Source: Chitinophaga filiformis (lineage in GTDB: Bacteria > Bacteroidota > Bacteroidia > Chitinophagales > Chitinophagaceae). From it: a stretch of DNA of 64,000 nucleotides. The stretch is from the NCBI RefSeq assembly GCF_021646545.1, contig NZ_JAKIRP010000005.1:372001-436000 (forward strand). Reading direction: 5' to 3'. How positions within the stretch are numbered: the stretch's first letter is position 1; each line of letters opens with the position of its first letter. Below are positions 8,713-16,622 of this stretch, piece after piece. The position numbers and the translations under genes are program-made. The notes under the pieces were generated by a model that saw only the letters and a list, made by a program, of their open reading frames with translations, had not been told where the DNA came from and did not search any database.

Positions 8713-8782
8713 TTTACCTAAAGTTTTGTACTGCGATTTACTTCCTTGAATTAAACTTCCGGACAAAGGTATTCAAAAAAAA

Positions 8783-9730
8783 TCAGGCGCGTTGCTGATT
8801 AAAAGATAGTTTATAAGAAGGGAAATTTGTTAACAGTACTCCCAGCAAAATCACCACCATCGCCACCAATTGCATCCAGCTTAGTTGCTCATTTACGAAA
8901 ACCCAGCCCACCAGCACCGCCACTACGGGATTAACGTAGGTGTGGGTGCTGACCAATGCCGGCGGACGCACTGTTATGAGCCAGGTAAATGCCATATAGG
9001 CTATCAGGGAGCCGAAAATAACCAGGTAAAACAATCCTGCCCAGGCTTCAGCAGGAACTTCATTAAAACGGAACCTGCCCCATTCACCGAAAATACCGCT
9101 TAAAAGACTGCTGCATATTCCTGCGGCAAACAGCTGGATACAGGAACTGACAATGTTAGAAATGCCTTTCTCCATACGTCCTTCTGCGTGCAGCGCGCCG
9201 CCTACCCAGAAAACGGTGCCGATCAATACGGCCACATATCCCATCCATTCTGTTGTAACATTTCCTGCGGATGCCGATGTAGCATCACTGCCACCAAAGA
9301 ACAACAGGATACCCGTAAAACCGATCAATAAGCCTATAATAATGAACCAGCTGGAAAAGTACTCCTTCCACCGTTTCCGGTCTGCCAGCAGGAAGAAAAA
9401 GGGCTCGGCAGCGATAACAATGGCTGCCTGTCCGGAGGTAATATATTGTTCGGCCCAGGCTACCATGCCACTACCACCTACCAGCATGAACAATCCGCTG
9501 ATGGAACAGGTACGTATCGCCTGCCAGCCGGGCCACTTCTCTTTCTTAATAAAACACCATCCCAGCAACAGCAGAGCTGCCATCAGGTAGCGTAGCGCAG
9601 AGAGCATAAAAGGAGGAAATCCCCTCAATCCATAGATCACGGCCAGGTAGGTAGTGCCCCATACGATATAAACAGCCATAAATGCCAGTACTATCAACCA
9701 TTGTGGAGCTTTCTGCTGAGCCATTGCCAT
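8783..9730 (-). CDS. EamA/DMT-superfamily transporter
   Basis: The 315-residue protein has ten predicted membrane segments arranged as two EamA repeats: residues about 12-145 (with VWGTTYLAVIYGL and GMVAWAEQYI) and about 165-300 (with SLIAYMAFTWLITVRPP). This is the drug/metabolite transporter superfamily, usually exporters of amino acids or small metabolites at the inner membrane. It is divergent from the CGNR regulator gene, with a 110-base gap, so that regulator may control it. The substrate cannot be told from the sequence. Confidence 0.88.
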   Translation of the reverse strand: MAMAQQKAPQWLIVLAFMAVYIVWGTTYLAVIYGLRGFPPFMLSALRYLMAALLLLGWCFIKKEKWPGWQAIRTCSISGLFMLVGGSGMVAWAEQYITSGQAAIVIAAEPFFFLLADRKRWKEYFSSWFIIIGLLIGFTGILLFFGGSDATSASAGNVTTEWMGYVAVLIGTVFWVGGALHAEGRMEKGISNIVSSCIQLFAAGICSSLLSGIFGEWGRFRFNEVPAEAWAGLFYLVIFGSLIAYMAFTWLITVRPPALVSTHTYVNPVVAVLVGWVFVNEQLSWMQLVAMVVILLGVLLTNFPSYKLSFNQQRA

Positions 9731-9799
9731 CCTTTTTTACTTGTTAAAGTATATTCGCTGGTATAAAATTAGCAAACTTTTACCACCAGCAAAATATTT

Positions 9800-9832
9800 T
9801 TTGATAGTGATAATCGAATTACTTTACCTTTG
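9800..9832 (+). promoter_or_regulatory. Bacteroidetes-type promoter for the CGNR gene
   Basis: TTTG at 9800-9803 is followed after 21 bases by TACCTTTG at 9825-9832. This matches the Bacteroidetes sigma consensus (TTTG, 19-21 bases, TAnnTTTG). Transcription would then start near 9838-9840, almost at the ATG at 9841, so the message may be leaderless or nearly so. Confidence 0.6.
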
Positions 9833-9840
9833 GTATACGG

Positions 9841-10470
9841 ATGAGCAAAGAGAGATCTATAGCAACTTTATCGCTGGATGGCGGTGCACTCTGTTTTCAT
9901 TTTATCAATACGGTAAATGCATGGAGAGGTCCCAATCTGCATGAGTACCTGGGCAGCTATGAAGAGCTGATAGACTGGTGCAGGAAAGTCAACATCCTCG
10001 ATGAAGCGCAGCGAATGGCTTTACTGCGATACGCCACATCGGATGAACCGGCGGCAGCAACCGCACTGCAGAAGTTAAAGCGCACCCGGGAAACCCTGTA
10101 TCATTTCTTCTCCGCCATTGCAGAAAACGATGGTATTACACTCGCACCCGCCGTACTGGAAAAATTCAATAAAGCGCTTGCCAGTGCCCTGTCCCGCCTG
10201 CAGTTTGAAAAGACCGCAACAGGTGTTCAAGCCACCCTGCAAAGGGATGATACCGATCTGATGGCGCCACTGTGGATGGTGATGAAGTCGGCCTATGACG
10301 TACTTACCAATGAAGAGCATGTGCGGATCAAAGAATGTGAAACCTGCGGATGGATCTTCCTGGATCATACCAAGAACAATAAGAAGCGCTGGTGCAGCCC
10401 GCTGACGTGCGGAACAACCGATAAGTCGAAACGGTATTATCAGAAGAAAAAAGAAAAAGCAGGCGAATAA
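9841..10470 (+). CDS. ABATE/CGNR zinc-finger regulator
   Basis: The 209-residue protein has an N-terminal ABATE domain (about residues 8-135, with LCFHFINTVNAW and LIDWCRKVNIL) and a C-terminal CGNR-type zinc finger (about residues 160-205). The four metal cysteines are visible in CETCGW and RWCSPLTCG, followed by KSKRYYQKKK. The eponymous CGNR tetrad reads CGTT here, so the finger is slightly divergent. Such proteins are taken as stress- or ligand-responsive transcription regulators. It is divergent from a DMT exporter gene, a common arrangement for a regulator and its transporter. The lysine-rich tail fits DNA binding. Confidence 0.82.
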   Translation: MSKERSIATLSLDGGALCFHFINTVNAWRGPNLHEYLGSYEELIDWCRKVNILDEAQRMALLRYATSDEPAAATALQKLKRTRETLYHFFSAIAENDGITLAPAVLEKFNKALASALSRLQFEKTATGVQATLQRDDTDLMAPLWMVMKSAYDVLTNEEHVRIKECETCGWIFLDHTKNNKKRWCSPLTCGTTDKSKRYYQKKKEKAGE

Positions 10471-10484
10471 AAAATAAAGGACTC

Positions 10485-10604
10485 CGTTAGACGCTGTTTG
10501 TAGCCGAGGGAACGTGGTATTACAACAAATAATCATTAACAAAACATAATAGGACTCCGCTAGGAGTCCTGTGTTTGTAGCCCGGGGTGCAACCCCGGGA
10601 ACAT
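10485..10604. repeat. Intergenic repeat cluster, copies 2 and 3
   Basis: The gap between the convergent CGNR and epimerase genes holds two related units. Each begins GGACTCCG(T/C)TAG and runs into TGTTTGTAGCC (about 10485-10515 and 10552-10604). The second includes the palindrome GGACTCCGCTAGGAGTCC and then a CCCGGGGTGCAACCCCGGG palindrome that matches the repeat at 7651-7684 in reverse. They look like members of a short dispersed repeat family in gaps between convergent genes, and they could act as terminators. Confidence 0.6.
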
Positions 10605-10627
10605 GTGATTTTTCAAACCCCTGGGAA

Positions 10628-11494
10628 TTAATACAGCGTCACCGTCCAGCTTCTCTCAAAATGTTTACCCGCATCCAGGATGTGGATCCCTTCTTTACCG
10701 GTAATTTCTCCGGAAGCATTTACACTGTCAGCAATACCATTCCATGGCTCTATACATACAAAGTCAGCATCTTTCGCCGCCCATATGCCCATATACGGGA
10801 AACCATCATATTGCAGTTTCAGTCCACGGGGCGACTTATCACTTTTCAGCTCAATGATGTTGGAGGCAAGTGTCTTGAAAACCAGGGCATCGTTATAGAA
10901 CAGTGAATGTTTCAATGCCAGCTTATGTGTCTTTACGAGAAATGGCTCCGGTGTGAGTTCGATCAATCCATCTGCTGACAATGGCCATACGCCGTCGTTC
11001 TCTTCTTCGTTAAAAGACAGGTAATAATCTTCATACGCGGTTCCTTCAGTCAGCGGCACCTTAAAAGCAGGATGAGCTCCTACTGAAAAGTACATGGTAT
11101 TTTTCCCTGTGTTCTCTACGAGATAAGTCACTTTCAGTGACGTATCGTGCAGCGTGTATACGACCTGGAAAGTAAAATGGAAAGGATATACCTGACGGGT
11201 ATCTTCAGTATCCTTTAATGTAAAAGTAAGCTGATGATCGGTCTGTGCCGTCAGGGTAAATACCTTGTCACGGGCAAAGCCATGCCTGCCCAGTGTGTAG
11301 CTTTTACCTTTATATGTGTAACTGTTATTTTTAAGGGTACCCACTATCGGGAACAAAACGGGACTTTTCTTAGCCCATTCCGGTCCCGCATGCCACAGAT
11401 ATTCCTGATCTAAGTCCGTGCGGACGATGTTTTGTAACTCGGCTCCTTTTTCGGCAACAACTACCCGTAGTTTATCATTCTTTAATTCAGGCAT
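10628..11494 (-). CDS. Aldose 1-epimerase family protein
   Basis: The 288-residue protein has the galactose mutarotase-like beta-sandwich. Visible elements are LWHAGPEWAKKSPVLFPIVG (about residues 32-51), GRHGFARDKVF, SVGAHPAFKVP with the catalytic-type histidine (about residue 150), and FVCIEPWNGIADS near 250 with the glutamate. The pattern fits the YeaD/LacX-like branch that interconverts sugar anomers. It has no signal peptide and is cytosolic. It is followed by the intergenic repeat cluster, and on the same strand upstream lies a small membrane protein gene, about 45 bases away. The exact sugar is not known. Confidence 0.85.
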   Translation of the reverse strand: MPELKNDKLRVVVAEKGAELQNIVRTDLDQEYLWHAGPEWAKKSPVLFPIVGTLKNNSYTYKGKSYTLGRHGFARDKVFTLTAQTDHQLTFTLKDTEDTRQVYPFHFTFQVVYTLHDTSLKVTYLVENTGKNTMYFSVGAHPAFKVPLTEGTAYEDYYLSFNEEENDGVWPLSADGLIELTPEPFLVKTHKLALKHSLFYNDALVFKTLASNIIELKSDKSPRGLKLQYDGFPYMGIWAAKDADFVCIEPWNGIADSVNASGEITGKEGIHILDAGKHFERSWTVTLY

Positions 11495-11539
11495 ACGAAA
11501 CTTTTTGCCTCAAAAATAACCATTCGGGTCTTATATGCC

Positions 11540-11749
11540 TTATTTTTTCCTGTCGCTTAATACCAGCACCAATCCTATTACGGCTACAATACCGCCAGCA
11601 TAAGTAGGCCAGCCTACCCAGCGGTTTTCCGTTTTATTGACTTCCAGGGGCCCAAGGTCCGCTACTTTCTTTTCTGTCTTTACAGAGAAGCCGCGTATCA
11701 CGATCATGGCGATACCGGCAATAATCAGGATGATGCCAAGTGTTTTCAT
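11540..11749 (-). CDS. Small two-helix membrane protein
   Basis: The protein is about 69 residues if started at the ATG at 11749 (MKTLGIILIIAGIAMIV); a longer frame begins at 11788. Two membrane helices (about residues 3-20 and 45-63) flank a short charged loop, and the protein ends SDRKK. It resembles small DUF-type inner membrane proteins of Bacteroidetes with no known function. It follows the persulfide dioxygenase-like gene by about 48 bases on the same strand and may share its transcript. Confidence 0.65.
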   Translation of the reverse strand: MKTLGIILIIAGIAMIVIRGFSVKTEKKVADLGPLEVNKTENRWVGWPTYAGGIVAVIGLVLVLSDRKK

Positions 11750-11797
11750 GTGTTGCAGGTTTAATATGCCAATCAACACAATACACATGCCAGCTGA

Positions 11798-13213
11798 TCA
11801 TAAAAGCGGGAAAGGGCTCAGATAATCTGTCAATTGAAAACGCCCGCTTTCTTTCAAAGCTTTCAGACCTCCCCGGATATCCACCAGGTTATGATACCCC
11901 CGCATACGCATAATGGAGATAAAGATCACGGAACGGTATCCACCGGCGCAATGTACATAGTATAGCTGCTTCTTGTCCAGCGTTTGTACGCTGTCATTGA
12001 TATAATCCAGGGGAATATTGATGGCATTCTCTACATGCTCACTACCATATTCACTTCTTCTGCGTATATCCAGGATGTTTACCGGTACCCACAACATTCG
12101 GTCAGCCAGTTCATCGGGCGTAATCGCGGTGATATTGTCTGTTGGCCGGCCATCTGCTTTCCAGGCATCAAAGCCTCCTTCCAGGTAGCCGATGGTATTA
12201 TCATACCCTATCCGGGCCAGTCGGGTGACCACTTCTTTCTCCCGTCCCGGGTCTGCAACAAAAAGGATGGGTTGTTCCACGCCGGGAATGAGCGTACCTG
12301 CCCAGGGGGCGAAATTACCATCTACACCGATATTGAAAGAACCGGGAATAAATCCATTTACGAATGTTTCCGGACCACGGGTATCCAGTATCACGGCATC
12401 GGTTTCATTGGCGGCAGCTTCAAAAGCGGCCGGTGAAAGCGGACGCATACCTTGTTTGATGATATCTTCCATATGCCCGTAACCCTGTTTATTCATGCTT
12501 ACATTCATAGGAAAATAAGCAGGCGGGGGTGTTAGTCCTTCGGTTACCTCCTGTATGAATTCATCTCTTGTCATATCCTTCCGCAAGGCATAGTTGACCG
12601 CCAGCTGATGAGCAAGTGTATCTGTGGTCTGATCGCTCATGTTCTTACCACAGGCGCTACCGGCGCCATGCGCAGGATATATCGTGATATGTCCGGGCAA
12701 AGGCATTACCTTATTATGCAGGGAGTCGAACAGGGTACCGGCCAGTTCTTCTTTCGTTTTTCCGGAAGCCTGTTGTGCCAGATCGGGACGGCCTACATCG
12801 CCGATAAAAAGAGTATCGCCCGAGAAGAGTGCAGTCTCCTCTCCTGCTTCGTTGAGCAGTAAAAAACAGGCGCTTTCCATGGTATGTCCGGGTGTATGTA
12901 AAACTTTGAGCTTTACTGCACCCAGGGTCAGGATCTCACCATCTGTAGCAATATGAGCAGGGAACGCCGGTTGTGCTCCCGGGCCATAAACGATTGTAGC
13001 GCCGGTGGCTGCTGCCAGCTCGAGGTGTCCCGAAACGAAATCAGCATGGAAATGGGTCTCTAATACGTACTTTATAACAGCGTTATCCTGCTGTGCTTTT
13101 CTGATATAGGATGCGACATCGCGCAAGGGATCAATAATCGCTGCTGCTCCGTTACTTTCAATGTAATAGGCGCCATGAGCCAGGCAACCGGTGTAAAGTT
13201 GTTCGATTTTCAT
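11798..13213 (-). CDS. MBL-fold persulfide dioxygenase-like protein with two rhodanese domains
   Basis: The 471-residue protein begins with a metallo-beta-lactamase domain (residues 1-240). The metal ligands are in THFHADFVSGH (about residues 53-63) and FSGDTLFIGDVGRPDL (about 128-143). Two rhodanese domains follow. The first (about 260-355) has VADPGRE where the active cysteine should be and is probably inactive. The second (about 370-460) has the intact loop HCAGGYRS. This matches the ETHE1-rhodanese fusions that oxidise glutathione-type persulfides to sulfite and thiosulfate. It probably handles sulfide or persulfide in the cytosol. The ComA-family gene, 3 kb away, uses sulfite, but a link between them is speculative. 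Confidence 0.86.
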   Translation of the reverse strand: MKIEQLYTGCLAHGAYYIESNGAAAIIDPLRDVASYIRKAQQDNAVIKYVLETHFHADFVSGHLELAAATGATIVYGPGAQPAFPAHIATDGEILTLGAVKLKVLHTPGHTMESACFLLLNEAGEETALFSGDTLFIGDVGRPDLAQQASGKTKEELAGTLFDSLHNKVMPLPGHITIYPAHGAGSACGKNMSDQTTDTLAHQLAVNYALRKDMTRDEFIQEVTEGLTPPPAYFPMNVSMNKQGYGHMEDIIKQGMRPLSPAAFEAAANETDAVILDTRGPETFVNGFIPGSFNIGVDGNFAPWAGTLIPGVEQPILFVADPGREKEVVTRLARIGYDNTIGYLEGGFDAWKADGRPTDNITAITPDELADRMLWVPVNILDIRRRSEYGSEHVENAINIPLDYINDSVQTLDKKQLYYVHCAGGYRSVIFISIMRMRGYHNLVDIRGGLKALKESGRFQLTDYLSPFPLL

Positions 13214-13363
13214 GTTTAACCGTACTTATATTGCAAAGGTCCGGTAAACGGTTAAATGGGGAGATGACGGTCATCACGGGGAGAGATGATACTGATGCAG
13301 TGATACAGGCAATGCTGCACGGGCATTGTTTCCTTAGAATAATAACCAGGTATGATGTAAATA

Positions 13364-13771
13364 CTAATGTTGCTCTGCTCCTGTCAGCAGTTCGCGGATA
13401 ATGTTCTTGCCGATGGGTTTAACAAGGTATCCGGCCAGGGTGGGAAATTCTCTCGCCCGCTGCAGATCGCTTTCATGTGTGGAACTGGTAAGAATGTATA
13501 CTCTGATCTGTTTATTTTCCGGGAGGGACAATTGCACAAATTCGCGCATAAACTGCCAGCCGTCCATAAATGGCATGTTAACGTCCAGGAGGATCAGATC
13601 CGGTAATTCATCCGGTGTATCGAGATGAGATTTAATATAATTCAGGGCCTGTTCTCCATCGGTGAATTTATGGATACGTTCTACAAGCTCCAGCCGCTCA
13701 AAGTGCTGCCGCATTACAAACTGGAATAATTCATCATCATCGACAATGCAAACATGCTTTACTTTATTCAT
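13364..13771 (-). CDS. Response regulator receiver protein
   Basis: The protein is 135 residues from the ATG at 13771 (MNKVKHVCIVDDDELF), which overlaps the kinase stop by 8 bases. A longer frame to 13849 runs through the kinase gene and is unlikely. It is a lone CheY-like receiver with the acidic pair DDD at residues ~9-11, phospho-acceptor Asp in LILLDVNMPFMDGW, Thr/Ser in ILTSSTHE and Lys in YLVKPIGK. No output domain is present, so it acts by protein contact. It is translationally coupled to the kinase-like gene upstream. Confidence 0.85.
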   Translation of the reverse strand: MNKVKHVCIVDDDELFQFVMRQHFERLELVERIHKFTDGEQALNYIKSHLDTPDELPDLILLDVNMPFMDGWQFMREFVQLSLPENKQIRVYILTSSTHESDLQRAREFPTLAGYLVKPIGKNIIRELLTGAEQH

Positions 13772-14498
13772 CTTGCTGTAAGGTGTGTACGCGGTTATTA
13801 AAATAAACATAGAAACTGCTGCCCATGCCCGATTCATTTGTGACTTCAATATTGCACCCGAATGTCCTGATCTGGTCCCTGATCATAAAAAGGCCAATAC
13901 CATTGCTACCGTAACCGCGATGAAACCTCCTCCTGTAACGAAACAGTTGTTCCTCGTGCTTTTCAAGGTCAATCGTTGTGCCATTGTCATGTACCATTAA
14001 CACTATGTTATCTTCTTCTTTGCATGTTTCTATACTGATCTCAGGAATCACACCGGGGCGGGTATATGTTATTGCGTTATTAATCAGGTTAAATAAAATA
14101 TTTTCCAAATATACTTTCAGGTCGTTTATAACGGGTACGATCAAATTGAGCGACAAATGTGCATCTTTTTCCGCAATCTGCGGACTCAATAATTTCCACA
14201 GCCGTCTGATCATTGGTTTCAGCTTGCAACTGGTAAAGAAATGCTGCACATACACCGGTAAGCCGGCAGATTCGATCTGGGTTGCCGCCCTTTTCTGAGC
14301 TATCTGTGCCAAGGGGAGCATCCGGGCTGTCTCAGGACAGTCAGGGGCTGCTGTTTGTGTTTGAGATATCCGGGGAGCGGCTAACGTGGATTTATTGTAA
14401 CCTATGGTCGTATCCTGCTCATTAATGGCAAAATATCCTTCCTCAATAGCCGCGGCTATTGCTGGTAACCAACTGTTCGCATAATCGATCTTCATCAA
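13764..14498 (-). CDS. Degenerate sensor histidine kinase (HATPase domain only)
   Basis: The 244-residue protein has a clear HATPase_c domain at about residues 115-235. The N box is NILFNLINNAITYTRPG, G1 is DNGTTIDL, and the glycine-rich lid is GYGSNGIGLFMIRD. The N-terminal ~70 residues show no membrane helix or recognisable sensor. No HisKA box with a phospho-accepting histidine followed by E/D was found; the region where it should be reads PVYVQHFFTSCKLKPMIRR. It may be a truncated kinase that binds ATP and works with the coupled receiver protein, or a decaying gene. The reading frame is intact. Confidence 0.7.
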   Translation of the reverse strand: MMKIDYANSWLPAIAAAIEEGYFAINEQDTTIGYNKSTLAAPRISQTQTAAPDCPETARMLPLAQIAQKRAATQIESAGLPVYVQHFFTSCKLKPMIRRLWKLLSPQIAEKDAHLSLNLIVPVINDLKVYLENILFNLINNAITYTRPGVIPEISIETCKEEDNIVLMVHDNGTTIDLEKHEEQLFRYRRRFHRGYGSNGIGLFMIRDQIRTFGCNIEVTNESGMGSSFYVYFNNRVHTLQQDE

Positions 14499-14714
14499 TT
14501 TATCAGTTATTTTGACAACGAGCCCAATACTATTGGATTAATTTAAGCTCTTACCGGGGCTTAGGATATGATTATAAACGAATTATCTGCTAACAGACAG
14601 CAATATAAAAGAAAACTGCAAGTTTGCCGCCAAAAAAGCGGCATTCATCTCATTTTTTTTACATAATATAGATTTTTGGGGTTCTTTTGGGTTATTTAAC
14701 TGTTACACGCGGTA

Positions 14715-15773
14715 ATGACTACAATTACTACTGATAAGAAGCAGGCCTGGTATTCGGGAAGATGGGCGCAGATATTCCTGCATGTGATTGCCTGGGTGAC
14801 ACTATTTTCCCTTCCTTACCTGTTACGTCCTTCGCCCGATCAGCGGCATGCGCCTGATCCGGATGAACATTTATGGCAGATACATTATATCGCTAACGCT
14901 TTTGTACTGACCCTCTTTTTTTATCTGAATGCCGGTGTTCTTATCCCTAAACTTATTTACCGGAAAAAATATCTCCAGTTCAGCGGCATACTATTGTTCT
15001 TCTTTGCTGCGCTGGTATATTCCCGCCGCTTGTTCATCCATGGGTTCATTGCACATAAGCAGTTTGAATTAAGGCCTACCATCCTTTTCACTTTCTTCAC
15101 CCTGTTGTTTATCCTGGCCTGTAGTACGGCCTGGAAAATGATCCGGGATAAGATGAATGCAGACAAGCTGGCCAGTGAAAAGGAAAATGAAAATCTTAAA
15201 ACGGAGCTTTCCCTGTTACGTTCTCAGGTCAGTCCCCACTTTATGTTCAATGTACTGAACAACATGGTGGCGCTGGCCAGAAAGCAGTCAGACCAGCTGG
15301 AACCATCGCTGATCAAGCTTTCGTCCCTTATGCGTTATATGTTGTATGAGGCGGATGAAGACAAGGTACCGCTGGACAAGGAAACCGATTATCTCCAGAG
15401 TTATATTGACCTGCAGCAGCAACGCTTTGGCGCCAAAGTACAGGTGAATGTTGTGATGGATCTGCCGGAGCAGGGATATGAAATAGAGCCCATGCTGCTG
15501 ATCCCTTTTGTGGAGAATGCCTTCAAACATGGGACGGGTCTTATACCTGATGCGCGTATTGACATAGAACTGCGTGCCCGGCAGGGATTACTGCAGTTTA
15601 CCGTGATGAATAAGTACAATGCTGAGTACACGGAAATAAAGGACAAGACCTCCGGTATCGGGCTTACAAATGTGAAAAGAAGACTTAACCTCCTTTACAA
15701 GGACAATCATCAGCTGCTGATCAGTAAAAAAGAAGGATGGTTTGTTGTGTCTTTGCAGTTACATTTACATTAA
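14715..15773 (+). CDS. LytS-type sensor histidine kinase
   Basis: The 352-residue protein has four N-terminal membrane helices (about residues 15-145) and a short coiled linker. The His_kinase domain follows, with LRSQVSPHFMFNVLNNM near residue 175; the histidine in SPHFMFN is the phospho-acceptor. A HATPase domain follows with VENAFKHG and GIGLTNVKRRL. This is the 7TMR/LytS-like class common in Bacteroidetes. It stops 8 bases before its partner LytTR regulator. Together the pair probably senses a cell-envelope signal, and the downstream outer membrane protein is a plausible target. Confidence 0.9.
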   Translation: MTTITTDKKQAWYSGRWAQIFLHVIAWVTLFSLPYLLRPSPDQRHAPDPDEHLWQIHYIANAFVLTLFFYLNAGVLIPKLIYRKKYLQFSGILLFFFAALVYSRRLFIHGFIAHKQFELRPTILFTFFTLLFILACSTAWKMIRDKMNADKLASEKENENLKTELSLLRSQVSPHFMFNVLNNMVALARKQSDQLEPSLIKLSSLMRYMLYEADEDKVPLDKETDYLQSYIDLQQQRFGAKVQVNVVMDLPEQGYEIEPMLLIPFVENAFKHGTGLIPDARIDIELRARQGLLQFTVMNKYNAEYTEIKDKTSGIGLTNVKRRLNLLYKDNHQLLISKKEGWFVVSLQLHLH

Positions 15774-15781
15774 ATTGAGTT

Positions 15782-16495
15782 ATGACCTTACGTTGTATAG
15801 CTGTTGACGATGAACCATTAGCTTTGGATTTGCTGGAAGATAACATCCGCCAGGTGCCCTACCTTGAGCTGGTAGCCAAATGTGCAGACGCATTTGAGGC
15901 TATTAAGGTATTGCAGGAAAAAGAAGTGGACCTGATCTTCCTTGATATACAGATGCCCGGATTGACAGGACTACAGTTTATACAGAGCCTGGCTCATAAA
16001 CCGATGATCATCCTTATTACCGCTTATGAAAAATATGCGCTGGAAGGATTTGAACTCGACGTGACAGATTACCTGGTAAAACCCGTAGCACTACCCCGTT
16101 TCATCAAAGCCTGTAATAAAGCGAGAGAGCTTTACCAGCTGAAACATCAGCCTGCAACATCTTCCAGTGCCAGCACACCGGAATTCTTTTTTGTCAATTC
16201 CGACTACAGCCTGTTGAAAATCAATGTTGCTGACATCATCTGGATTGAGGCGTTAAAGGATTATATCAGAATTCACCTTACCGGAACAACCAAACCCGTT
16301 GTGACACGTATGCCATTAAAGCAAGTAGAAGAACAACTGGCACCCGCCAGATTCATCCGTATTCACAAATCATATATTATTGCCGTGGCGCATATCACCG
16401 CCATCAGAAAAAACAGTGTGTTTATCGGCGCCATGGAACTACCCGTGGGCGACAATTACCGGGAAGCAGTAGCCGCTCTTACAGGCATCAAATAA
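15782..16495 (+). CDS. LytTR-type response regulator
   Basis: The 237-residue protein has an N-terminal receiver (residues 1-125). Acidic DDE is near residue 9, the phospho-acceptor Asp is in IFLDIQMPG (about residue 56), and the Lys is in YLVKPV. A C-terminal LytTR DNA-binding domain spans about residues 140-235, with IWIEALKDYIRIHL and FIRIHKSYIIAV. It lies 8 bases after the LytS-type kinase gene and forms a two-component pair with it. LytTR regulators bind direct repeats upstream of targets; the outer membrane protein gene begins 127 bases downstream and may be one. Confidence 0.92.
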   Translation: MTLRCIAVDDEPLALDLLEDNIRQVPYLELVAKCADAFEAIKVLQEKEVDLIFLDIQMPGLTGLQFIQSLAHKPMIILITAYEKYALEGFELDVTDYLVKPVALPRFIKACNKARELYQLKHQPATSSSASTPEFFFVNSDYSLLKINVADIIWIEALKDYIRIHLTGTTKPVVTRMPLKQVEEQLAPARFIRIHKSYIIAVAHITAIRKNSVFIGAMELPVGDNYREAVAALTGIK

Positions 16496-16575
16496 GCCTT
16501 TACCAGCTTATCATGTGAAGCCTGCCAACGCTATTTTCCGGCTATTTCGTCGCATTATTTCCAGACGTTGTCTCA

Positions 16576-16611
16576 TTTGCTATGTATAATGGAAATACGC
16601 TATTAGTTTTG
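16576..16611 (+). promoter_or_regulatory. Possible promoter for the outer membrane protein gene
   Basis: TTTG at 16576-16579 and TAGTTTTG at 16604-16611 resemble the Bacteroidetes -33/-7 boxes. The 24-base spacing is a few bases longer than the usual 19-21. Transcription would start about 5-15 bases before the start codon. Confidence 0.35.
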
Positions 16612-16622
16612 TCTCTATAAGA

